The translations under genes were made by a program, and so were the position numbers. From Elysia crispata (lineage: Eukaryota > Mollusca > Gastropoda > Plakobranchidae), in the NCBI GenBank assembly GCA_033675545.1, contig JAWDGP010007289.1, forward strand, positions 781,501-845,500: a DNA stretch of 64,000 bases, written 5' to 3'. Below are positions 53,101 through 64,000 of this stretch, piece by piece; position 1 is the stretch's first letter, and every line of letters begins with the position of its first letter. The notes beneath the pieces are model-generated. The model was given only the letters and a program-made list of their open reading frames with translations, was not told where the DNA came from and searched no databases.

Positions 53101-56100
53101 TCAATTTTCTCTCTTTGCTGTGAGAACAAAACCGTCTGGACAACTGGGTATGGGACAGCAAGTTTTATTTGAATAATCCATGGTACATTCCACTGGGAGC
53201 TTCCACTCAGGACATCTGGGAACACAAGATATAAAAATACGGTTACACTTACTACATTATACACTCCACAAATTACGTAGAGGAATTAAGGATAACAAAT
53301 TAAATAAACCCTGCATGAAGGTTTTAAAATAAACCTCATGCTTTGCCTTGATCTTAAGGTCACCTTAAGTACAAATTCAGATTTTTTTTTAAAAATGCCA
53401 ATAAGCGTTTACTTCCTGGCAGTCATAGCCAGTGCTTCTCACCTGATGCCATTTACGACCGTAGCATTGACCACAACAAATCTGGAGCAGAATCCACAGA
53501 ACTCCCTGCAACGGACACTAGCCCAGGCGTGGTAGTCCACACAGGCGCTGTGGCCGCCATAGTTGGCGCAGTCCGAGATGGTGTCAGAACAGTCTGGGTC
53601 TAAAAGGATAAAAAAAAAATAGATGCGTGGAAATTGAGATGCGCTTAAACCACTTCATACTTCCAAACATGCAGCAATGTATTGTTTAGCACATAAAAGT
53701 CTTTAGCATGCTTAAAGGCTGTATAATATTCGAGTATTCAGTATCAAGATCCTTTACTGTATCAAATGAAAATCTTACATCTTTTGGGGTCCCGATATTA
53801 TCTAAATGCCACTCCGTATCAAAATGCCAGGGTTAAATTTCCTTCAGATCTTTCTACTTTTTTTTTTTAATTTTCTTATAATTTCTTTTCGAAATCTTTA
53901 TTCTGTTTTATAAAAATTTATCAATTCAACATGCGTCTTGATTCTCATTGCCAGAGTTTTTCGAGAATCCATTCATAATTGAACATTTCTCCTCTGGCCG
54001 CAGCCAAAATATCAATGATAAAAAGATTCAGGTGATATAATTATGATTTTTGTTATTGCTGTGGTGGTTGTCTTGGGCTTAGCTCTTTGCATAACTTGTT
54101 TTCAAATGGACTCTTCATTAATGTATCTTTTAATAACTTAGAGCCACATAAGGTGTACATTAACTGATTTGGAATCTAATTTATTAGCGGTACCTCGCAC
54201 AGATATATCTACATATACATTTAAATGCATTATACGCAGATGATTCTTGCTGGTCAGAGCCTAAAACATTATCTGAGGGTGCAAGTTTTCACTACAAAGA
54301 TATTTTTAAGTTTGCGTTGGGTTGGACACTTATTAGGGGAAAGGAAAGCATTATTTTATGCTGAAGAATACTTAATCATTCAAAGTGTTATACCTGTACT
54401 AAATCATGACTTTTGACATTTTCGATCTTTGGCAAAAAGTTTACTTCAATGTTTAATTAACGAAATAATCAAGATTATTCTTTTTTCCTTGATCAATATC
54501 ACCGAATGATTCATAGCTACTAGTACCAAGAAAGGAAGTTGGCTCGGGAAATGTTTCCGCCACGCTCGGGTGAGTCGTTTCATTGAGTGGTGTCGACTTT
54601 GTTGTCTGGATCCCATTTGAGGCCTCTGCAAAACATTAGAAAGAACTTATGTACGCGAACACATCATGATATTCAGTATCTTTTTTAAAGATTACAATAC
54701 CGATCTAATTTAAATTGGCCCTCCCTAAAAAAATCAAGATTAAAGCAATACGCTCAGCTGCACAAAAAAGCCAATCTTTCTAGCATTTTTAATGTGCTTG
54801 ATATCCTCTGTAGTCCACACAAACTTTAAACGTGTTGACCCTGATGGTTCTTGCAATACCGGTACAGAAAGGCAGCTTCTATGTGCTTTAAAAAAAAAAA
54901 AGAGAGAAGTTTAGCTAAACGTTAAATTCACATCACGTAGTAGAACAATAGGACAAAAACAATTGTGAAGAACTTCCCATTTAACTTTTTATATTTTCCA
55001 TCGATTCTAATATTTATTGAAAATAATCAGTGCCCTGACAGGTTCAAGATATAATGAAAATTTTGCCATTATAAAACACAAATACAAAAGGATATCAAAA
55101 TAGTAATCAAGATTGGTGATGTTAACCATGTTTGTCAAACTAGGAATTTTTTGCGTATGATAATTGCCAACATTTCCGTTCATGATTGGGGTGTTTGTTT
55201 GGGTTTTTTTTCGTCATGGTCAAAACAAAAGAACATATAGGCTATAGGTTTCAGGTGGCGCTCACCACAGAGTCCACAGTGCGCAGCGCAGTTTTCCCAC
55301 GCCCACTTCAAGTAAAAAGGATTCTCACATACATACGTTCCATAGTCTTTGCAATTTGTTATGCTGTCTTCGCAAATTTCATCCGATACTGAGTAGAATT
55401 TAAAAACAAAATCCTTATTATTCACAGGAATAATTATGTTAATCACTGATATAGCTTTTTTTTTTTTTTTTTTTGCACATGTTTCAATTCTAAATGTACC
55501 CTGAGTGTATGAAATATTTCGGTTTGACTACTCTACTAGACAGATTTATTCAAACTTTAATCTTCAAATCATTTACACGATAATAAATAACTAGAAGAGA
55601 AAGTTGAGCTGCAGCCTGCATCTATGTTTTAATCTTAACTAAGATATAATTGTGTTAAACTCAGGGTCTTATAAAGGTAGATGAAGAGCATATAATATGT
55701 ATATATATTGTGATTAGGCTCATTTGATTCAGTGCTGTTCTTAAAATCATCTCCACAAATGTTGCAAAAATAGCAGCTATAGGCAAAGAGATTTCACCAT
55801 AATTATCCTTTAATTGCTATTGAAAATGATATCTTAAAGCACTTGACAATAACTCTGTGGTTTATATAAGCTTCTTAATATCATCATGTATTACCGTTCC
55901 TGGCGCAAAACTTGCATGTCGCTGCACAGTGAGCCCTGGCCCATTGTTCAAAGTCCGAGCAGACGTCTCGACCGAAGCCATGACAGTTTTCATGCACATC
56001 AAAGCATTGCTCATCCCCAAGATTTACCTCGACTGCCGGGGTAATCCTCTGGCTGGGCTCAACTGAAGCACCTGTTACTGAGACGCTTGGACTCCCAGAC

Positions 56101-59100
56101 GTGACTATCAAGTCACTCCATCTCGGGAATGCTGAAGAATAAAGGATTGAGCCTAATATGCTTGCATGTGTCCACAAGCAACTAGTATTTTTTTCCCACC
56201 AGTAGTGGAGTGCTGCTCGAGTTTGCTATCTATAATTTTACTTATATACCAATCCGAATGATTTACCTGTCCCAAAGGATCAATCTGAAAGAGCTTTCAT
56301 AACGAAGAATGTTCAGTACTGTGTTAGACTAGCCTCAGCTCTATTATTGAGGATCTGTGCCGATAAGCATGGGCTGAGCCCAAGTAGGATTTATTCAATG
56401 TTTTGGGGTGGACGTAGCGCATTGAAAACGCCCAGTTAGGTAAGAACAACATCATGGATTCACTATGTTTATTTTTTTTTTCGAAGCGGATATTTACAGA
56501 GGCATTCACATAACTTGGCTAGGTCGGAAAAGCAATATTTCAAACTGTAAACATAATGATATTGATCCTGATTAGGCCTGTACAATTAAATGTCTTTGGG
56601 TGCAATGGGAAAGAAAACAACCATGAGTTCATTCGTCTCGCCTAATACATCTATGCCAGGATGAAAGAATGCTTAGAAAAAGGGTAAGACTATTGGTGGT
56701 TTCAGCTTTTCCTTATTAAATTTTCAATTTTTTTTTACGCTGGGATTCTCAATTGAGTATCATGTTACTTATTGTTATTATTTATTACCTTTATCTTAGC
56801 TGTCTCTGAGTTGGATTCGTGATTTTTATAAATAACATAGCTTACCCTTGCAAGCGGAAGCAACGAAGTTAGCTCCATAAGAAGACAGATTGTTGAAACT
56901 AGACATGGCTATCACAAACTGGGCGCTAGGTTTACTTCCAATGATTTCCAACTCTTCAATAGATGCCTTGTTCCCTATCTGAAATAGAAAATAAGATAAT
57001 TATGTGATCCGGTGCTGTGTAGGCACAATAATTAAGCTAATTGATAGAGAGAAAAAATAATTCCTCAAGATATGACCACAATTTAGCATGAACTTAATAA
57101 AGACAGAGATGTATCTTCAACTCTACAACGTTTCCCATTATTTTGTTCCAGCTGATTTCTCTATTATATTCAAACACAAAACAAACATCTGAGTTGTTAA
57201 TGTTTGCCTTGAGAAGACAGCAATGGACCACAATCTATGCGATCTAGTATTTTCTGCATTGGATGAGTTTTATAATTATGAGGTAAAGAAGAAGTTTCAT
57301 GCTAACAGAAATTCGTTTTCTTGTTATTATCAGTTTAACTGTTGTTTTGTTTTTGTTTTTTGTTTTTTACTGGGAACATCTCTTTTGATCCAAAGTATGA
57401 CTGTTAATGTGAAAGAGTCTGTTGAATCGTTCACTTGAGATTATGCATAGAGCGCGATTGGGTGAGTGGCCTAGTGTTTCCATGAACCATCTGTCCCTGG
57501 TTTGAGATCCGCGGCCTCAGTAGTGAGCTTAGACTTAGAGCATCAGAATTCCTTTTAGCCCCGATATGCTCGACATAGGCTTCTTTAAATAGTTTATGCA
57601 GGAAAAGCTTATCTCGTTGTGAACGAGTGATATCAGGCAATCTTGAACATTCTTTTGCTTCAATGTATCACAGAAAGCTTATACTGTGTATCTTAACGAA
57701 TAAAACATAACAAAACGCGAAAACAATAGCATTCTTAATTCATGTAACAACAACACGACTGCAACAGTATCTTTAACGAAGCAAACAAGAAAGTTGCGAA
57801 TGAAATAATCAATAAAATTTGAACGTACGCCAATCGCAAAGAGCTTTACACCCATGGCATGCAGGTGCTCCGCCTGAATCTTGGTGACCATCGTGTTGCT
57901 GGAGAGGCCGTCAGTGAGCACCACGGCCACCTGAGGGATGTTGCTGTGGCGAGTAGGGCGGGAGAAAACTGTGGAGCTCAGCAGTTTCAGAGCTGCCGCA
58001 GTGTTGGTACCGCCTCCAGTGTATCTACAGACAACGAGAAAGGAACAAAAATTGGGTTAGATAGGGAAATAGGATTTCAATTGTTGCTCTCTATTTTTGA
58101 GATGAGTGGAGCTACTATAGAGTCGCGCACCGCAATCTCACTCATGACAATTAAATAAATGCTAATTGTGAGCTTTACTATTTGATGCAAGTGTCTGATG
58201 TATAAATAATCATATAGTGTAATAAAATGATAAATAACTCTTTAAACTCATCCAGAATATGATTGTATCAATCTTGAAAAAGTACAAGCGCAATTACCGT
58301 TTAAAATTTGATATTAAGTTGAAGAGTTGATATTAGTATTTAGTAACAATAATGATATAAAAAAAAACTCTTTAGATAAGCAGCACTTTAGCTTGTTTAT
58401 CTTTTAAAACTTAAGTTCAAATGATACAATGTGCACTGTGTATTAACGTGCTTTGCGCATTAAAAAAGCAATAGAGACTATTTTTAGCATCGTCAAAGCC
58501 GATGCTATAGCTACCTTTATTTTTTAATGTCGCTTTACAAAAGTAAATTAAAAGTGAGAAACACTGCTTACTGGATATTTAGAATGGCTGATTTTAAATT
58601 TGTTTTATTTGTCGTGTCCTCAAGGCGGACGACCATCGTCGCGTCATCACTGAAGATTATGATGCCGACTCTGGTCGTGGCGGGCCCTGTGTCTAAACTG
58701 TCCACCAACGACACGAGGAAGGTTTGGATCTTGTGGAAGTTGTCCACACCTACGCTGTTGGAACTGTCTACCACGATAACTATGTCGACTGCTCTGCCTT
58801 GGCAATCTGTGGCATGTGGAGAGAAAATGAGATGAATAGTATTATTCTGTATCAGGGACTACTAAGATAATTATATCATATCTGTTTTTATAATTATGAT
58901 ATCATAACATGTGAACTGTGCAGATGCACCAACGTTGAAGATGATTTAACTCGGAAGCCCCAGCCATTTACCCATGGTCCTCAGGTGGACTTACCTGATA
59001 GGCTTACAGATGACACCTGCTGCTGTGATGTGCTGTAGAGCATGCTAAGCTCTGTGCTTAATAAGTCGATTTGAGAGACAAACACTGGAGTCGCTGGGGT

Positions 59101-60812
59101 GGTACTGGGGACAGGTTGTTTCGTGCTAGCTAGTTCATGCGTGGATGTAGCTCCTCTACTGGATGATGGAGCCGCTGTTAGTGAATTAGATGTCGTTGAA
59201 GACACAGTGTTGTCAGCCTGATTTGTTGTCAAAGTCGCTGAAAAGTAGGGGTAAAACAAAATATGGTTTGTTTCCAACTGGCAACATTTTGCAGGCAACA
59301 TGAAACTAAAAATTTTGATTTTTTTTATTCTCTCTTCTGTTCGAAACTGTACTACTTTTCAATCAGTTTTGTCTCCTGCTCTTATGTGAAGCAAAGAAGG
59401 GTACAAATAATTCATGTTTCTAAAATGTTGCTGTTTTTCTTTAACTTATTCAGGGATTTTTATTTTTTCATAACCACCAACCGTAAAGTTCATCTGTTGA
59501 ACAGCAAATCCGTTTAGACCAGGGTATCTAGTAAAATATTATTGATGTTTACATTTGATCAATATATGCTGAGAAATTTGCCCATATGATCTTCGCTCTG
59601 CTTACTTACTGCTGCAGACAAGTCTCACGACCTCATCGGCAAGAGCCACTAGCTCGGCGTAAGAGTTCACTCTGAGGATTTCCCGACCGGCCATAGCACG
59701 TAACTCGTCTGGATGAGTGACAAACCCCACGCTGACCGCTAGAACTGTCAGATCAGACTGCTCCAGGAGGCTTGACTCATTCATCAGAGTGTGATGATCA
59801 CTAGTTTGAATGAAAAAAATAATGCTTGAGTAAATAGTTAGATAACGGGAAATCCGTGTGAAATTAAAAAAAAAACAAAAACAAAAACAAAAACCGGGCA
59901 TGCATGTTGCAATCCCTCAATGGAAAATATCGCATATAAAAGGCTCACACTAAGTAAGATGTCGCGCTTAAGGGTTTACAATTTAACAAAGAATAATAAA
60001 ATTATGTGTCTTACCTGTATGTCGTAAGCTCTGTCCAATAATCAGATGGTTTCAGAAGAATTCCGTACTACTTTTTTGTTGTAAAAGTTGATATCAAATA
60101 TTTTTTTTTCATTAATTTTGCGCATGTTATGTTGTTTAACTTTTTCCAATCTTATAGATTAGAATTGAGCATTGATATTAGCGTCAGAGTTTTCCATGGT
60201 ATGGGTTCCCCAGTGCAGAGTTTTTTTGGTTTTTTTTTTTTTTTTGCTTGATGAGCCTTCGAAACCTCTGAGCGGAGCTCATGATTTTTTAATGGAGAGA
60301 TCAAATTAATCTTTGTTAGATCGCATTTCCTGTATATGGTAGCAAAATGTTTTATAGTGTATCGGTAAAGAAAATGCTGTTTATCGTAGGTTCTCAATTT
60401 CGTTTGCTACGTGTATTTACATACAAGCGAACTGTTAGAAGTCAGCATGATTTCTTACGAATAGTTCACTTACTGCTTAATGATCTCTAAGTTTCCGCTT
60501 TTGAAATAGATAAGAGTAAAAAAATGTGATAAAAAGGACTAATTTACTGTTTTTATTTTATTTTAAACTCCTATTATATTTTGGTAATAAACATCAGAGC
60601 ACATATCCACACAGAAATGCGCCTTCTAATTCAGTAACTGGTGTTTAAACTGAAAACAAAGGTTTCCAGTGTGCATTGAGGCTGATTTATTCGAGTTTTA
60701 TACTATCTAAATCGGCGTGTCAAGAATTGCTTGACAAGGAAATTGAATTTTTAAGGTGATCATCCGCGGATTCATTGGAGAAAAATGGCTCTTTGCATAT
60801 ATCAAGAGATAG

Positions 60813-60873
<61 letters not shown>

Positions 60874-62006
60874 CAGAGAGAGAGAGAAAGACAGAGACAG
60901 AGAGAGAGAGAGACAGAGAGAGAGACAGAGAGACAGAGAGAGGCAGAGACAGAGAGAGAGAGAGAGGGAGAGAGATAAAGTAAAAGATATCAAGAAAATT
61001 AATGTAAACCTGTGTCCTACCTGGAGGCTCCATCTGTGATTATCACTGCCAGATTAGGCACCCCTGGCCTATCACCGTGGGCTGCTGTGAAGACATCCTC
61101 TCTCAACAAGTTCAGGGCAGCTCCCGTTTGAGTGTTACCCTGAAAGTCAAAATAGAACGTCATTTAACAAGTAGTTCATAATGTGCTTTTGGGTAGGTAT
61201 TCATAGCTTTTGTTTGCATATTTACTTTCGGATATTTTTTTACGAATTAGCTGATGGTGTTAATTTTGATAGCTGACTAACCGTGTTCAAGGCTTAGATT
61301 TTCACTATACAAGATATGACTTGATTAATACTATGTAGAAACAAATTTGCTTACACCTTCACATAGCTTTAACCGCAATTTTTGAAAGGGCAATAATTTA
61401 TTTTCCCACATATTCTTAACAGTTCATCGCAGTGATTTAACCTCTTCATCAACACATATTGTGTTTGAAAATTTTCACTATTGTATGTTTTAGATTTTTA
61501 TGTTCAATTGTTCTTTCTTTTTACATTATTAAAAACATTTGCAAAGACGATTTGTCGGTGTAGAGTAGTTCCATCAGTTTTCATTATGGATCTTAAAGAG
61601 ATTTTTCCGTTTTACCGCTGATCATTTGAGCTACAAGCAAGTTAAAGTTGCAACATTCCGAGGCAGATTACCCCTACCTCAGTGTAGTTGACGCCATCTA
61701 ATCTCCTGACAACATCATCAATCGAGGTGGCTTCCCTCAGACTGAACTCCACACGGGCCACGTTACTGAACTGGACCAGCGCTACTTGAACCTTATCCGT
61801 TCCGATATCCAGCCTTGAGCTCACTGCCTTCACCAACCCCAAGCTCTCTTCGAAATTCGTAACACCGACACTGTAGCTTGAATCGACGGCAAACGCGAGA
61901 TCAATCGGTTGGTTACATGATGAGGAATCTGTAGCTGAAAGACACAAGCAGTTTATTTCTTCAAAAAGCAAAAAAATAAAAAGAAATAAAAAAAAAAAGA
62001 AACAAA

Positions 62007-62087
<81 letters not shown>

Positions 62088-62626
62088 GTGATAATGATAA
62101 CTTCTTGATTCAGCAGCATTGGTCGCGCAATTATAATATATAGAGAGAATTTCATTTTAAGTTTAGTGCTTGAAGAATCTGAAGCAATTTAAAAAAAAAA
62201 AATACTTTCAAGAAGATCAGTTTTGAAAAATCTATAGGACGCTCCAATACACAAGAATTCATAAGTTAAAAAAACAATGTCATGTCGATTTTTCTGAAGA
62301 ACAAAGAATTAGTTTTCCCTAATAATTATTATTAGTTGATAGGTTGCTCAGGCTTTTTCTACCTCTTAAATTGTACTCATTTTTCTGCGCTTAGTGTAGG
62401 TGCACGGGATGTGGAAAAAAAAAAACACGAAGGATTGAAGAGGAGGTAGAGGCTTTTTGTTATTAGGAGGGAAAGTGTATAAATTAAAAATAATACAATT
62501 TAGCTAATTTTTTTTCCGAATTTTTTTTTCTAAGATCAACAGAAGGGTTATCCTACCTGAGTTTACGTGTGCAAGGAAAAAGCACGTGGATGTAACAAAA
62601 AAAGCGTTGAAAATCGCAGAGTCCAT
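53101..62626 (-). CDS. Secreted protein with two VWA and three ShKT domains, complete, 13 exons
   Basis: Exons in order: 62626-62557, 61934-61678, 61139-61021, 59800-59610, 59237-58995, 58806-58572, 58024-57829, 56978-56846, 56131-55895, 55388-55266, 54625-54503, 53599-53443 and 53215-53101 (TGA). They sum to 2199 nt, giving 732 residues with every junction in phase. Exon 1 is a signal peptide (MDSAIFNAFFVTSTCFFLAH). VWA1 follows, with MIDAS residues DSSYS, TQTGAAL and ITDGAS. Next is a Ser/Thr-rich linker of about 80 residues, then VWA2 with DSSNS, GGTNTAA and LTDGLSS. Two ShKT six-cysteine modules follow (CFDVHENCHGF to CKFCARN; CEDSITNCKDYG to CGLC), then a Thr-rich linker, a third ShKT (CSDTISDCANYG to CGFC) and a short cysteine-rich end with a CC pair. 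VWA domains with intact MIDAS bind ligands through a divalent cation. An extracellular-matrix, mucus or shell-matrix role is inferred. No named orthologue recognised. Confidence 0.9.
60817..60976. repeat. (GA)n microsatellite with GACA interruptions, VWA/ShKT gene intron 3
   Basis: About 160 bases. In the gene's sense it is (TC)n and starts about 43 bases after the exon 3 donor. Confidence 0.95.
62008..62086. repeat. (TAA)n microsatellite, VWA/ShKT gene intron 1
   Basis: About 26 TAA units. In the gene's sense it is (TTA)n, ending 73 bases before exon 2. Confidence 0.95.
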
Positions 62627-64000
62627 TGCTGTTAATGAACGGGAAACTAATGAAACGACTGGATTTATTCATATTTTCTGCCACTTTATAGTACGTGATA
62701 TAAGCAGGAAATTCCAAACAGGAAGTCCGCTTTTACACGAATTACAGCCGATTGGTCTAACAAAAGCTCGACACTAGATACCAAAGCGTTAGTGATAAAG
62801 AAATGGACAGTTTGAAAAGACCAGAAATACCAGGTTTACTGAACGCTATTTACAGATAAAATCGGCCAAGAATCCAAAGGTGCAGAAGGGAAGGGCTTAA
62901 ATGTTTATAAGCTTTAGAGAGCGTATGTATATATTGAAAATAGATATAAAAGGGGGGAAGAGAATTGGTCGAGGCCTCATTATCTTGAACTTTCAGTTTT
63001 CTTTCTTTTAACCTTCCTTAAAGCTTTTATTTAGGTAGGCACATGATGTAAATTAATGGTTTTGCATTTTTTTTTTTTTTTTGTTTAAAGAGGAAAAGAA
63101 AATAAAATCTATCAAAATTTTTCTCAGTTACCAAGTTTTTCTTAGAGTACGTGGAGGTTGACAAGTAGGCTATTATCGTAAACCTATAAGTATTAAAAAA
63201 TAAGAAATGGGTGCCAGAGAAAAAAATCAAGGAGGGAAAAAAAAAAGCTATAATGCGTTAACATGCGTGATAAGATTGAGCGTGAAGTTGTGTCGCTATA
63301 AGAAATGGAGATGGCATGACCTGATTATGAAATGGTTTCAGTTCTAAAATCATCTGGCTTTTGGAATGCGCCACAATCCTCAGGGTGACTGTTATCTGAT
63401 TCCGTGTCTTACCATTGTCCGCTTGACAGCAGCTTGCTATCCGTCATCTTTATTTCTCCGTTTGGACACATTCTGCTCATAGCTGGCATGCCTCAACAAA
63501 TCTAAAATAGACACTTCTTTCATCACTAAAGTTAAATATGGATCTCGCTGGCGATCCTGCGCCTAAACATTTTGGGTAACACACGACAGCTATGAGAATA
63601 CCTAAGGGCAGCTTAGTATATATTATGTGATAGTAGACCTTACCGTCAAGGGCTTTATATATTTATGTTTTATTGTAGCACTATACAACCTCAAATGAAA
63701 ATGTTTGGTGAATTATTAGATATAGTGATTTACCGGTGCATCTTATTGATCAAACGATTTTTTTTCTTCGCTAGAACATTGTTGTGTATTTATAACACAT
63801 AAATTAACCTCACAGCATTTGAGTATCATCTCTGTCTTTTTAACTTGGACTTTCAGAGGGGGGAAAAAAAGGGGGGACGGGGAATAAGCGAAAGTATGGG
63901 AGGTGGATGTAGGTGTGGGAGCCCTTTTTCTCGATCTTCTCCTTGTAATTGTGGTTTATATTGATCGGGTAAGATACTAATTTAAAAGTCAGAAATTTTA
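62627..64000. other. 5' flank of the VWA/ShKT gene, otherwise unassigned
   Basis: It must include the promoter and 5' UTR of the minus-strand VWA/ShKT gene. I see no coding exon, repeat array or RNA gene; only homopolymer runs stand out. Confidence 0.4.

Noticed and set aside
57431-57640. Minus-strand 69-codon frame in VWA/ShKT intron 7
   Set aside because: Including it would break the phase between the flanking VWA2 exons and it has no domain similarity.

Overview
This is a 64 kb piece of a metazoan nuclear genome. It is AT-rich, has GT-AG introns, and is loaded with di- and trinucleotide microsatellites and decayed transposons. Gene content (MAP2K5, NDUFS4, DCLRE1A/SNM1A, an AOC-type amine oxidase and a secreted VWA/ShKT protein) fits an invertebrate. 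A lophotrochozoan, probably a gastropod mollusc, is my best guess from the overall look, including a recurrent tctagatct-type word, but no single feature proves it. Exon models below were built by eye: I joined splice sites that keep the frame and matched remembered protein families.

Layout, left to right. (1) 418-8145, minus: the 5' two thirds of MAP2K5 (MEK5), 12 exons, running off the left edge after the DFG motif. (2) 8146-8609: a 464 bp divergent intergenic interval. (3) 8610-17817, plus: a complete five-exon NDUFS4 (complex I 18 kDa subunit), with a dead RTE-like LINE inserted antisense in its third intron. (4) 19772-29608, minus: a complete nine-exon DCLRE1A/SNM1A nuclease gene, convergent with NDUFS4, with two copies of a nonautonomous TIR element in neighbouring introns. 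(5) 29.6-41.4 kb: gene-poor DNA with a dense cluster of (GA)n/(TC)n tracts, the first copy of a roughly 0.9 kb duplicated segment and a compound triplet repeat. (6) 41.4-48.96 kb, plus: a copper amine oxidase homologue that keeps the three copper histidines but has lost both the TPQ-forming tyrosine and the catalytic-base aspartate. The second copy of the 0.9 kb segment lies just upstream, or in its first intron. (7) 48.96-53.1 kb: nothing recognisable. (8) 53101-62626, minus: a complete 13-exon gene for a secreted protein with signal peptide, two VWA domains and three ShKT domains. (9) 62.6-64 kb: nothing recognisable.

The genes are a normal eukaryotic neighbourhood and not a functional cluster. 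The items most worth a second look are the amine-oxidase pseudoenzyme, the recurrent sense-oriented T-rich microsatellites just upstream of splice acceptors in four different genes, a GC-AG intron in DCLRE1A, and the duplicated 0.9 kb segment.
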